Assembly (NCBI GenBank): GCA_020637795.1
Contig: JACKJT010000002.1
Location: 62,001 to 126,000 of the forward strand
Source: Hoeflea sp.
GTDB taxonomy: Bacteria > Pseudomonadota > Alphaproteobacteria > Rhizobiales > Rhizobiaceae
Reading direction: 5' to 3'
Length of the DNA: 64,000 bases
This document shows positions 8,908 through 16,778 of this stretch, one piece after another. The position numbers and the translations under genes were made by a program. Position 1 is the first letter of the stretch; every line of letters starts with the position of its first letter. Under the pieces are notes generated by a model. That model had not been told where the DNA came from and made no database searches. It worked only from the letters and a program-made list of their open reading frames with translations.

Positions 8908-9420
8908 ATGCAAAATCTCTACATGCTGACGGCGGTGGATGTACGCCGCGCCGAGGTGGCAGGCACCAGCCGGGCCACCACCATCGAGAAACTCACCATT
9001 CCGCCAATCAAGTTCATGACGGCGGGCCACAATCCGGGCGGCGGCGTGATGGGCGGCGACTTCGTGCTGCCGCGCATCGAGGCGCTTGAGCCGGCCTTCT
9101 CGGTCAAGGGCATCGACACCGATATCTTCGGCGGCATGGGCGTCCGGGACAAGTGGACCTTCGCCGGCGCCTATCGCGACAAGAAGACCAACAAACCGGT
9201 GCCGGCCCGCGGCATCATCGAAGGTGCGGTGACCGAATGGGAGCCGGATGAAAGCGATCCCGGCGAATTCCAGGGCTGCACCCACGCCTTCAAGGAAGTC
9301 ACCCACTTCGAGTTCCTGCTGAACGGTGTGGAGCTCTGGTACATCGACTTCTGGGAACGGATCATCCGCCGCAACGGCGAAGACCTGTTTGCCGCCGACC
9401 GGCTGGCGCTGGGGGCGTAA
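8908..9420 (+). CDS. FII: Phage major tail tube protein (FII)
   Basis: 170 residues (P2 FII has 172). An AAAGGAG site lies just upstream of the ATG. It has the tube pattern: a start that names few charged residues, the IPPIKFMTAGHNPGGGVMGGDFVLPRIEALEPAFSVKGID region, and the WTFAGAYRDKKTNKPVPARGIIEGAVTEWEPDE segment. Tube proteins polymerise into the inner tail channel. A terminator-like hairpin follows. Confidence 0.95.
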   Translation: MQNLYMLTAVDVRRAEVAGTSRATTIEKLTIPPIKFMTAGHNPGGGVMGGDFVLPRIEALEPAFSVKGIDTDIFGGMGVRDKWTFAGAYRDKKTNKPVPARGIIEGAVTEWEPDESDPGEFQGCTHAFKEVTHFEFLLNGVELWYIDFWERIIRRNGEDLFAADRLALGA

Positions 9421-9444
9421 GCCGGCAGAAGAGCCATGACACTG

Positions 9445-9477
9445 CGGGCGCCTGACGAGGGCGCCCGTTTCTGTTTC
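9445..9477 (+). terminator. Hairpin after tail tube gene
   Basis: Stem CGGGCGCC / GGCGCCCG followed by TTTCTGTTT. It sits between the highly expressed sheath-tube pair and the tape-measure group and could reduce read-through. Confidence 0.65.
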
Positions 9478-9494
9478 AAACCGAGGACAATGCC

Positions 9495-9800
9495 ATGACT
9501 GAGAAACTCAAGAGCGTGACGGTGGAACTGGACTTCCCAATCACCCATGAAGGGCGCGAGATCGCCTCGCTCACCTTCCGCCGGATGAAGGCGCGCGATG
9601 CGCTGGCGGGCGAAGGCATCGAGAACGAAGTGCGCGCCGGTTATGCCGTCTTTGCGGCGCTCGCGGGCGTCGACATCGCCCTCATCGAAGAACTCGACAT
9701 CGAGGATCTGGCCAAGGTCGGTGATGAGGTGAAGCCGCTCATGGGAAAGCGGTTCGCCGAGATGGCGGAAAAGGCGAGCCCGTCTCCTGGCGCGAACTGA
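9495..9800 (+). CDS. E: Tail assembly chaperone gpE
   Basis: 101 residues, hydrophilic, matching the phage tail assembly chaperone family of P2 gpE: the LDFPITHEGREIASLTFRRMKARDALAGE start and the acidic LIEELDIEDLAKVGDEVKPL region. In P2 and lambda-type phages this gene makes two products: the short chaperone and a longer form made by a -1 ribosomal frameshift near its end. The same layout is visible here (see the E' entry). The chaperone coats the tape measure during tail assembly. Confidence 0.88.
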   Translation: MTEKLKSVTVELDFPITHEGREIASLTFRRMKARDALAGEGIENEVRAGYAVFAALAGVDIALIEELDIEDLAKVGDEVKPLMGKRFAEMAEKASPSPGAN

Positions 9801-9946
9801 TCATTCAAATGGGGCGGCAGACCCACTCCTCACTTGAAGAAGTCAAGGAGATGGAGATCGACGAATTCCTCGCCGATGCCCGCGCGCTGGCCAAGATCAC
9901 AGCCCGCGAAAACCGAGGCCGCAATGCCTCCCGTGTCAACCGATAG
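9770..9946 (+). CDS. E': gpE' extension read by -1 frameshift from gpE
   Basis: After the gpE codons GCG GAA AAG (9765-9773), moving one base back opens a frame that stays open through the gpE stop and ends at TAG 9944-9946. It adds about 57 residues (beginning GEPVSWRELIIQM) with the helical SLEEVKEMEIDEFLADARALA segment typical of gpE' proteins. The joined product would be about 150 residues, against 142 for P2 E+E'. The slip region GGAAAAG is close to, but not, a perfect X-XXY-YYZ heptamer (lambda uses GGGAAAG). An internal ATG at 9809 has no ribosome site. Confidence 0.75.
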   Translation, partial: KGEPVSWRELIIQMGRQTHSSLEEVKEMEIDEFLADARALAKITARENRGRNASRVNR

Positions 9947-9958
9947 ATAGGTTCGTTC

Positions 9959-12379
9959 ATGACCACGCTCACATCCAGCCTCATCCTGTCGCTTGTCGAC
10001 CGGGTGACGGCTCCCGCACGCGCTGCTGCCCGTTCGGTTGCTGGCCTTCGCGCCTCTGCTGCAAAGAACGCGGCGGAAATGAACGCGATGCAAGGGCAGA
10101 TGCTGGCCGCTGTGGCTGGCGCTGTAGCGCTCACCAACGCCATTCGCGCGCCAGTGCGTGCAGCCATGGAGTTCGAAAGCGCCATGGCCGACGTTCGCAA
10201 GGTGGTCGACTTCGACACGCCCGATGGCTTCAAGAAGATGTCAGACGATATCCTTGACATGACGCGGGTCATTCCCATGGCCGCGACCGAGATTTCCTCG
10301 ATCGTGGCGGCTGCAGGGCAGGCAGGAATGCAAGGAAGCGAGCTGCTCAAGTTCGCGGAGATGGCCGCGAAGGTGGGCGTCGCGTTCGATATTCCGGCCA
10401 ATCAGGTGGGCGACAGCCTTGCCAAGATCAAGACCGCTCTTGGCATGACGGTGGCCGAAGTGAGCGGTCTCTCGGATGCGATCAACCACCTGTCCAACAC
10501 AAGCGCATCGAGTGCGCCGGACCTGCTCAACTTCATGGAGAGGGTCGGCTCTGTCGGCAAGCAGTATGGGTTCACCGCCGAGCAGACTGCCGCGCTGGGC
10601 TCGGCCATGATCGCCGCTGGTGCGCCGGCCGAGGTCGCTGCGACGTCGTTCCGCAATGTCGGCAGGGCTCTTGCAAGGGGCGCGAGCGCGACCAAGTCAC
10701 AGCGCAATGCTTTCAAACTGCTCGGACTCGATTCAAAGAAGGTTGCAAAGAGCCTCAATGAGGATGCCGTCGGCACGTTGAATGACGTGATCGCGCGGAT
10801 CAGGTCTCTTCCCGAGCATGTCCGGGCGTCGACGATATCGGATCTGTTCGGTGACGAGGCGCGCGCCATCATGCCGCTGATCGAAAATGCTGAGTTGCTC
10901 GAGGGTGCTTTGTCGTCGGTGGCTGACGTGACAGCCTATGCGGGATCTGCCCAGAAGGAATTCGAGATTCGCGCCAAGACAACGGCAAACACACTGCAGC
11001 TGCTGCAGAACCAGTTCAAGGAAGTCTCGATCCGGATCGGTTCTGCACTGCTTCCCGGCATCGAAAGCACCGCGCGTGCCCTTATGCCGGTGCTCTCGGC
11101 GGTTGCCGCATGGGTGAAGGCTAACCCTGCGCTGACCGCGCAGATCATTGGTCTGGTGTCCACGCTGGTGGGGCTTCGGATCGCCACCCTCGCAGCGCGT
11201 TGGGCGTTTCTGTTTCTCAAGGGCGGGGTGCTGGATGTGGCGCTTGCGGTGGCGCGGTCATCACAGGCAATTGTTGCCGCCGGTGGCAAGATTGCCAACT
11301 TCACCCGGATGGTCCGACGTCTGGGCATGTCGATGACGCTTCTGTCTGCTACCGGGGGAACCGGTGTCATGGCAGGCTTCGTCAAGGGCATGAGCGCCGC
11401 GCTCGGGGCTGTCGGGCCGATTGCGGCCTCCATCGGAGCGGCAATCGCCGGGATCAGCGCACCGGTCTGGGGCGTCATCGCTGTTGTCGCGGGTCTTGCT
11501 CTGGCGGTCTACAATTACTGGACACCGATTTCCGAGTTTGTGACCGGCTTCGCTTCGGTCGTGGGGTCTGCCCTTGGGGAGGCGGTCTCGGCACTTGCGG
11601 GCGCCGGGGCGCGGATTGTCTCCGCTGTCGCTGGTTGGGCTGCGGACCGTGTCGTCAATATCGGTGAAATGCTCGGATTTGATCCGGCCGCCATCCGGTC
11701 AGCAATCGATAGCGCCGCGGCCAGTATCAGCGCTGGCGGCGCCGCCATCATCGCTGCGGTGAAGGCCATCCCGGCGGCGCTGGCCGGATGGGTCCGCGAC
11801 ATCTTCACCATCAACCAATACTCCGAGCAGGCCACCGGGGAGTTCCGTTCGGCGGGTGAACGGGTCGGGCAGGCTCTGGTCGATGGGATCAAGAAGGCGT
11901 TCGATGCGCTCTGGTCCTGGCTCAAGTCGCTGCCGTCCAAAATCATTGCTGCGATTGGCAGGATAGACCTCTCTGGCCTGATCAAGTGGCCGTCCTTGCC
12001 GCGCTGGCTTGGCGGCGGGACGCCGAACCCGGCCAACGACAACGCAGCGATCGCCGGCACCCGAGCAGCCGGCGGCGCCATTGTCGGCGGGCGCACCTAT
12101 CTCGTCGGCGAACACGGTCCCGAACTCGTCACGCCCTCGCGCTCCGGCTATGTGCACGATGCGAACACGACCTCGGACATGCTCGGCGGCCGTCGCGGCG
12201 CCGCACCAGTTGGTGCGGGCAGCAAGTCGGTGCATATGGGCGGCGTCACCATCCAGGTGATCGCGCAGCCCGGAATGGACCCGCAAGCGATCGCTCGTGC
12301 CGTCAATGAGGCACTCGGCAAGATCGCCGGCGACGCGCTGTCGGGCGGACAGTTCGATCAGGAGTGGAGCGTCGCATGA
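9959..12379 (+). CDS. T: Phage tail tape measure protein
   Basis: 806 residues (P2 gpT is 815). The N-terminal third has the TIGR01760-type core: FESAMADVRKVVDF, MAATEISSIVAAAGQAGMQG and VAATSFRNVGRALARGA. Hydrophobic segments lie in the middle (about 380-520: for example VAGLALAVYNYW), as expected of the part that reaches the membrane. The C-terminal AGGAIVGGRTYLVGEHGPELVTP motif is a common tape-measure ending. It sets tail length. The gene stop overlaps gpU (ATGA). Confidence 0.95.
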   Translation: MTTLTSSLILSLVDRVTAPARAAARSVAGLRASAAKNAAEMNAMQGQMLAAVAGAVALTNAIRAPVRAAMEFESAMADVRKVVDFDTPDGFKKMSDDILDMTRVIPMAATEISSIVAAAGQAGMQGSELLKFAEMAAKVGVAFDIPANQVGDSLAKIKTALGMTVAEVSGLSDAINHLSNTSASSAPDLLNFMERVGSVGKQYGFTAEQTAALGSAMIAAGAPAEVAATSFRNVGRALARGASATKSQRNAFKLLGLDSKKVAKSLNEDAVGTLNDVIARIRSLPEHVRASTISDLFGDEARAIMPLIENAELLEGALSSVADVTAYAGSAQKEFEIRAKTTANTLQLLQNQFKEVSIRIGSALLPGIESTARALMPVLSAVAAWVKANPALTAQIIGLVSTLVGLRIATLAARWAFLFLKGGVLDVALAVARSSQAIVAAGGKIANFTRMVRRLGMSMTLLSATGGTGVMAGFVKGMSAALGAVGPIAASIGAAIAGISAPVWGVIAVVAGLALAVYNYWTPISEFVTGFASVVGSALGEAVSALAGAGARIVSAVAGWAADRVVNIGEMLGFDPAAIRSAIDSAAASISAGGAAIIAAVKAIPAALAGWVRDIFTINQYSEQATGEFRSAGERVGQALVDGIKKAFDALWSWLKSLPSKIIAAIGRIDLSGLIKWPSLPRWLGGGTPNPANDNAAIAGTRAAGGAIVGGRTYLVGEHGPELVTPSRSGYVHDANTTSDMLGGRRGAAPVGAGSKSVHMGGVTIQVIAQPGMDPQAIARAVNEALGKIAGDALSGGQFDQEWSVA

Positions 12380-12813
12380 GCCTCTATGTGCTGGGCGGCG
12401 TGGTGATGGACACGCGGCCGTTCAATGCCGACACGTTCGACCGCACGGCTTCCGCCGACCTGGTGCAGAAGGCCGTGATGGGCGGAATGCAGCCCTCGGA
12501 GTTCATGGGGGAGGGCGAGGATGCCCTCACCATCACCGGCCAGCTGCTGCCGTTCAAGACCGGCGGGCTCGAGGAGTTCGATGTGCTCGACGAGATGCGG
12601 CGCACAGGCGCCCGGTTCCCGGTGATGCGCGGCGACGGCAAGCGGCTTGGCACCTATGCGGTCACTGCCCTGAGCGAACGCCATAACGAGCTGATGCGCA
12701 ACGGCGTGGGCTTCACGGTTCAATACTCGGTGAGCCTTCGCAAGGTGCAGTCCGGATATGACGGCGGCGCGCTGATTGCGGCGCTGATTTCGATCTTCGA
12801 AAGCCTGAGGTGA
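12376..12813 (+). CDS. U: Tail terminator-type protein gpU
   Basis: 145 residues from the coupled ATG at 12376. It carries the P2 gpU pattern: YVLGGVVMDTRPFNADTFDRT, then FMGEGEDALTITGQLLPFKTGGLEEFDVLDEMRRTGARFPVMRGDGKRLG. gpU proteins belong to the tail completion set and lie between T and X in P2, exactly as here. Confidence 0.93.
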   Translation: MSLYVLGGVVMDTRPFNADTFDRTASADLVQKAVMGGMQPSEFMGEGEDALTITGQLLPFKTGGLEEFDVLDEMRRTGARFPVMRGDGKRLGTYAVTALSERHNELMRNGVGFTVQYSVSLRKVQSGYDGGALIAALISIFESLR

Positions 12814-12817
12814 GACG

Positions 12818-13036
12818 ATGGATGCTGTGACAATCCGCGGCGAAGGCATCACCCTCGATCTTCTGCTCTGGCGCAAATACGGGGTGCGTGGTCAGAGCCT
12901 GGTCGAAGCGGCCTTTAATGCCAACCCCGGCCTGTCGGATCTGGGCCCGGTGTTGCCGCTCGGAACCCGGGTGCTGATCCCTGATCTGCCTGTTCAGGCC
13001 CGGCCCGCCGAACCGCTGATCACACTGTTCGGATAA
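12818..13036 (+). CDS. X: Tail protein X (LysM-like)
   Basis: 72 residues (P2 gpX 67). The core TLDLLLWRKYGVRGQSLVEAAFNANPGLSDLGPVLPLGTRVLIPDLP has the LysM-like pattern of gpX: a short helix, the NPGL turn and the final 'P.Gt.v.iPd' strand. gpX is a small tail component. It is placed between U and D as in P2. Confidence 0.93.
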   Translation: MDAVTIRGEGITLDLLLWRKYGVRGQSLVEAAFNANPGLSDLGPVLPLGTRVLIPDLPVQARPAEPLITLFG

Positions 13037-13041
13037 CGCGG

Positions 13042-14040
13042 ATGAGCTGGGAGAACATCTGGTCGGTCACCATCAATGGCGTCGACATCTCCACCGGGCT
13101 GCGCCCGCATCTGGTCTCGATCACGGTGACGGACAAGGACGGCACGGCGGGCGACACCCTGTCGATCACGGTGGATGATACCGGCGGCCAGTTCCGCATG
13201 CCGGACGAGGGCGCGCGCATCACCGCCTCGATCAACGGCGTGCGCGTGTTCGAGGGCACGGTCGACAAGGTGCGCAGCCAGGGCTCGCGCGGCGAGGGGC
13301 TCAAACTGTCGATCACCGCCAAGGGTTATGACACGAAGGGCAAGGCGAAAGAACCGCAGGCGCTGCACAAGGACGATGCGACGCTCGAGGAGTATCTCGG
13401 CGAGGTGGCGGACAATGCCGGGTTCTCGCTGATGATCGATCCGGAACTGGGCCAGATTGTCCGCGATTACTGGGCGGCCGACAGCGAATCCTTCCTGCAT
13501 GTGGGCCAGAAACTGGCGCGGGAGATGAACGCCACGTTCAAGCTGCGCGGTGACAAGGCGGTGTTCGCCAAGCGCGGCAAGGACATCCTACCGGGCATCT
13601 CTGCCGCCTACGGTGATAACCTGATCTCCTGGGACATCGCGCCGCTGTCTGGCCGATCGCTGTTTGCCTCGGCAAAGGTCCGCTGGCTCGACCGCGAGAC
13701 CGCCGGCTTCAAGGAAGAGGAAACCGATTTCGGCTCCACGCGGCCCGCCAAGGCCATGAACATCATCCGCGGCGCGGTCAAGGATAAAGACCAGGCCAAG
13801 GAGGTGGGCGAGGCGCGCAAGGGAGAGGCCGAGCGCGAGGGCGGCGAGGGCACTGCGATGATCGACATCAACCCCGCAGCGCAAGCCGAGGCGCTCATCT
13901 CGCTCTCGGGCACGCGGCCCGGCATCGACGGCAGCTACCGCATGGTCACCGTCACCCATTCCGGCAGCCGCAGCTCGGGCAATTCCACCAGCCTGGAGCT
14001 CAAGCAGCCCGGCGGCGGGGCAGGCACAGACAGCCGATAA
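13042..14040 (+). CDS. D: Late control protein D (tail hub)
   Basis: 332 residues, typical of the gpD family. The N-terminus (WSVTINGVDISTGLRPHLVSITVTDKDGTAGDTLSITVDD) shows the conserved hub start, and the C-terminal GIDGSYRMVTVTHSGSRSSGNSTSLEL region is characteristic. P2 gpD is the homologue of the T4 gp27 hub that carries the gpV spike. An acidic/basic helical insert (KDKDQAKEVGEARKGEAEREGGEG) lies near residue 250. It is the last tail gene. Confidence 0.93.
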   Translation: MSWENIWSVTINGVDISTGLRPHLVSITVTDKDGTAGDTLSITVDDTGGQFRMPDEGARITASINGVRVFEGTVDKVRSQGSRGEGLKLSITAKGYDTKGKAKEPQALHKDDATLEEYLGEVADNAGFSLMIDPELGQIVRDYWAADSESFLHVGQKLAREMNATFKLRGDKAVFAKRGKDILPGISAAYGDNLISWDIAPLSGRSLFASAKVRWLDRETAGFKEEETDFGSTRPAKAMNIIRGAVKDKDQAKEVGEARKGEAEREGGEGTAMIDINPAAQAEALISLSGTRPGIDGSYRMVTVTHSGSRSSGNSTSLELKQPGGGAGTDSR

Positions 14041-14127
14041 GAAATTGCCGGTCTGGCATTGCCGGCAATACCGCCCGCTGGCCGTTCTCGATCGGCTGGC
14101 GGGCACCAACACCACAAGGACATCATC

Positions 14128-14835
14128 ATGACATTCGAACAGTGGCTCCAGAGCCGGCTGACGGCGCACGGCTATCCATGCGGCCTGATTAATGGCGATA
14201 TCGGCAACAAGACCATTGCGGCGCTCGTGGCGTTCCAGCGGTCCCGAAAACTGCCGGTCACCGGCAAAGCCGATGAGGCGACGGTAGAGGCGCTTCGGCG
14301 CAGTTCAAGCAACGGCCCCGGGTTGCCAGACCGGCCGGCGAGCACCAGCGCCGGGGTAATGGTCCAAGGCTCCGGTTGGCCACGGCAAGGCGATGTTCCT
14401 CGGTTCTTCGGTGCTGTCGGCACGTCGCAGGGGCGTCTGGACCTTCCGTTCCCGATGAAGCTGGCCTGGGACAAGCGCCAGACGGTTACCCGCATCACGC
14501 TGCACACCAAGGTGCTCGATAGTGCCGGCCGCGCCTTTGGCGAGATCGCCGACACCTACAGTGCAAAGGAGCGGGCCGATCTGGGCCTCGATCTGTTCGG
14601 CGGCTCGCTCAACGTGCGCCGGATGCGCGGGGGCTCAAACTACTCGATGCACTCCTGGGGGATTGCTATCGACTTTGATCCCATCCGAAACCAGCTTCGC
14701 TGGAAATCTCCGCAGGCGCGGCTGTCTCATTCGGATGCCGTGCCCTTCTGGCAGGCTTGGGAGCGGGAAGGCTGGGTGTCGCTCGGCCGCGAGCGCAACT
14801 TCGACTGGATGCATGTTCAGGCAGCGAGGCTCTGA
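14128..14835 (+). CDS. Endolysin: peptidoglycan-binding domain plus M15 peptidase
   Basis: 235 residues from the ATG at 14128. Residues 1-60 form a PG_binding_1 domain (QWLQSRLTAHGYPCGLINGDIGNKTIAALVAFQRSRKL). The C-terminal half is a D-Ala-D-Ala carboxypeptidase-like M15 domain with the zinc site MHSWGIAIDFDP (H, D) and DWMHVQ (final H). Such enzymes cut peptide stems and serve as lysins in many rhizobial phages. No signal peptide is present, so a holin is needed; the two membrane proteins that follow are candidates. Confidence 0.85.
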   Translation: MTFEQWLQSRLTAHGYPCGLINGDIGNKTIAALVAFQRSRKLPVTGKADEATVEALRRSSSNGPGLPDRPASTSAGVMVQGSGWPRQGDVPRFFGAVGTSQGRLDLPFPMKLAWDKRQTVTRITLHTKVLDSAGRAFGEIADTYSAKERADLGLDLFGGSLNVRRMRGGSNYSMHSWGIAIDFDPIRNQLRWKSPQARLSHSDAVPFWQAWEREGWVSLGRERNFDWMHVQAARL

Positions 14836-15143
14836 TGCTCGTTCATCTGCTCAGATTCCTCGGCGTCGCCCCGCGCATCACGGGTAAGTCCGGCAAGCGC
14901 GAGGCGGCGTGGCTGGTGTTTGCCAGCGCGGGCGCGCTCACGCTTTTTGCGATGTGGACTGGCGTCGAGATGGTGAGCGCCATGACAGCCGTTCTGATGG
15001 TGATCTGGCCCGCGGCTCTCGGTCTTCTGGGTGCCGCCTACAAGCTCGAATTCGACAAGGTCAGGACGGAGCGCGAACCATCGCTGCCGGAAGGCTGGCC
15101 GGAGGACATCGCGCCGCCGGAGCGCCGGGATGGGGAACCGTGA
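14835..15143 (+). CDS. Small membrane protein, holin candidate
   Basis: 102 residues; its ATG overlaps the endolysin TGA by one base. Two hydrophobic segments are visible (AAWLVFASAGALTLFAMW and MTAVLMVIWPAALGLLGAAY at about 25-75), followed by a charged tail (EFDKVRTEREPSLPEGWPEDIAPPERRDGEP). The size, the topology and the place next to the lysin fit a class II holin. No family was recognised by sequence. Confidence 0.65.
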   Translation: MLVHLLRFLGVAPRITGKSGKREAAWLVFASAGALTLFAMWTGVEMVSAMTAVLMVIWPAALGLLGAAYKLEFDKVRTEREPSLPEGWPEDIAPPERRDGEP

Positions 15144-15619
15144 TGTTGATCCTTGTCACCCTTCTGAAATGGGGACTTCCCGCTCTCATTCTTGTGGCGC
15201 CATTGGTGGCTTCAGCCTGGTTTCCGCCCGCGCGGCGCGTGCTGATGTTCGCCATCCCGATTCCACTCTTCGTTATCGCCGCTGCTGGCGCATGGCTTTG
15301 GCTCAACCAGGAGAGCGCGGTTCTCCGTGCGGTGCAGGTTCGCGTCAAGGAGATGGTCGCTGGCGCCGAGATTGCAGCGCTTGAGGCAAAGCTCGAGGCT
15401 GAAGAGAAGATTAGCGCCGCCCGCGGGCAGGTGGCTGCAGAAGCCAACCGCCGCCTGATGGCTGAGATCGACGCCCGGGTGAACCTCTCACGGCGGTTGA
15501 CCGCCATCCAGACAGAAAACGAGATTCTCAATGACGACCTGGCAGATCTGCTTTCGCGCCCTGTTGCTGGCGATTGCGCTGTTGATCCTGATCTCCTTGG
15601 CCGGCTGCGCGCCCGCTAG
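15143..15619 (+). CDS. Putative i-spanin (Rz-like), membrane plus coiled coil
   Basis: 158 residues from the ATG overlapping the previous stop. Two hydrophobic segments (LILVTLLKWGLPALILVAPLVASAWF and VLMFAIPIPLFVIAAAGAWLWL) lead into a long charged helix (EIAALEAKLEAEEKISAARGQVAAEANRRLMAEIDARVNLSRRL), ending with a Cys near the C-terminus. Rz proteins are inner-membrane proteins with a periplasmic coiled coil. The next gene, a lipoprotein, starts 89 bases before its stop in another frame, the usual Rz/Rz1 layout. Two membrane segments instead of one is unusual for Rz. Confidence 0.6.
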   Translation: MLILVTLLKWGLPALILVAPLVASAWFPPARRVLMFAIPIPLFVIAAAGAWLWLNQESAVLRAVQVRVKEMVAGAEIAALEAKLEAEEKISAARGQVAAEANRRLMAEIDARVNLSRRLTAIQTENEILNDDLADLLSRPVAGDCAVDPDLLGRLRAR

Positions 15620-15896
15620 AGAGCGGTTCATCCAGTCCGAGCGGGAGAGGGCGCGTGCGGAGCAAGTGGACAACGCCCTCGCCGTCGCGAAAGAGGCGCA
15701 GGCAATCGGGCGGATACTGCCTGAGTACCCCGACCTCTGTCGCCGGGAGCATCGATCAGGGGTCTCGCGTGGCGACCGGCTCGACGCCGCCCTTGTCAAG
15801 ACAGACCGTGCCCTGTTCCGGGCGAACGGGCAGATCCGGGAATGTGCCACCTGGTACGACGAACTCAGAACAGGCTTTGAAGGCGGGGCGCAATGA
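15531..15896 (+). CDS. Putative o-spanin (Rz1-like) lipoprotein
   Basis: 121 residues, starting inside the previous gene in a different frame. The N-terminus is a lipoprotein signal (LLLAIALLILISLAGCAPARE) with lipobox LAGC at about residues 23-26. The mature part is charged and helical (ERERARAEQVDNALAVAKEAQAIG) and holds three further Cys. This matches an outer-membrane spanin partner, although it is longer than most Rz1. The stop overlaps the following gene (ATGA). Confidence 0.65.
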   Translation: MTTWQICFRALLLAIALLILISLAGCAPARERFIQSERERARAEQVDNALAVAKEAQAIGRILPEYPDLCRREHRSGVSRGDRLDAALVKTDRALFRANGQIRECATWYDELRTGFEGGAQ

Positions 15897-16300
15897 CGGA
15901 GGCCACAAGTCTCAATGATATCTACCGGTCGATCGGTGAGCTTACGGGAGCTGTAAAGGCGCTCGGCGACAAGATCGAGGACAATGAGCGCCGCAACGTC
16001 GCGGCCATCGAGCAGGCCAATGAAAGCCGCGCCAATGTGCACCGACGGCTTGATGACATCACGGCCACGGCGGCTGATCTTGCCAAGCGCACCAGCCATC
16101 TCGAAACCGGAATCAAGTCGCTCACACACGAAATGGGCGACATGCGGATGGTGACCGATGACGTGAAAGCCATGCGCGAGCAGGCCAAAGGCGCAGGCAC
16201 GCTGGGCCAGTGGCTGCTCAGGTTCGGGGGCTGGGTGTTGGGCGCTGCGGCCACCGTAGTCAGCCTTTACACATGGCTCACCGGCCGTCCGCCGCCGTGA
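15893..16300 (+). CDS. DUF1515-type phage protein with C-terminal membrane segment
   Basis: 135 residues. The first 95 form a charged coiled coil (LTGAVKALGDKIEDNERRNVAAIEQANESRANVHRRLDDITAT) and the last 30 a single hydrophobic segment (LLRFGGWVLGAAATVVSLYTWLTG). This arrangement matches the DUF1515 proteins of rhizobial prophages (family assigned by memory of its pattern). Placed at the end of the lysis cassette, it could be a holin or antiholin. ATGA coupling to the o-spanin gene supports co-expression. Confidence 0.65.
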   Translation: MTEATSLNDIYRSIGELTGAVKALGDKIEDNERRNVAAIEQANESRANVHRRLDDITATAADLAKRTSHLETGIKSLTHEMGDMRMVTDDVKAMREQAKGAGTLGQWLLRFGGWVLGAAATVVSLYTWLTGRPPP

Positions 16301-16363
16301 AAGCTTCCAATCCGATCCGCCGCCGGGACGGTCATCCCGGTTCAACCAACAAGGAGAAGACCC

Positions 16364-16597
16364 ATGTCAAAGGTACGCGCAAAGTTTTTCGTCAAGCAGA
16401 TCATCAACCACCACAACGGTGATCCGACTTCGGATCAGGCCGGCGAGGTGGTGCTTGGTCCGGTCTATGGCGATGACAACAAGGAATGGTCGAAGTGGAC
16501 GCCGCAGGGCGAGATCAAGATGACCATCACCAACCCGGCCGCGCTCGAAGCCTTCGATCTGGGCGGCAAGTATTTCGTCGACTTCACGCCAGCATAG
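16364..16597 (+). CDS. Small soluble phage protein, unknown
   Basis: 77 residues with an AAGGAG site before the ATG. The sequence VRAKFFVKQIINHHNGDP...GEVVLGPVYGDDNKEWSKWTPQGEIKMTITNPAALEAFDLGGKYFVDFTP looks like a small beta barrel with conserved Trp residues. Similar short proteins recur in alphaproteobacterial phages, but no function is known to me. A GC-rich hairpin without a T-run (16611-16633) follows it. Confidence 0.7.
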   Translation: MSKVRAKFFVKQIINHHNGDPTSDQAGEVVLGPVYGDDNKEWSKWTPQGEIKMTITNPAALEAFDLGGKYFVDFTPA

Positions 16598-16610
16598 GCT
16601 GATCGGGGCC

Positions 16611-16633
16611 GGCGGCAGCAAGACGCTGCCGCC
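16611..16633 (+). terminator. GC-rich hairpin between small phage gene and methylase
   Basis: Stem GGCGGCAGC / GCTGCCGCC with a 5-base loop. There is no following T-run, so it may act as an mRNA end stabiliser rather than an intrinsic terminator. The rest of the 16598-16778 gap shows no gene. Confidence 0.4.
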
Positions 16634-16778
16634 GTTCCCGGGTGGCCAAGAGCCCTGGCCGGGGCTCATGACAGCGGGCCCAAGGGGATGGGATAACCCG
16701 CCCGACAGCACCAGAGATACCGTCGCACCCGGGCCCTCGCGGGCGTTAGCGGTGTGTCAGAAAACGGGTCTCGCCACA

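Noticed and set aside
9809..9946. Independent 45-residue gene starting at ATG 9809
   Set aside because: There is no ribosome site, and the frame stays open and gpE'-like upstream of this ATG, so a frameshift extension is the better reading.
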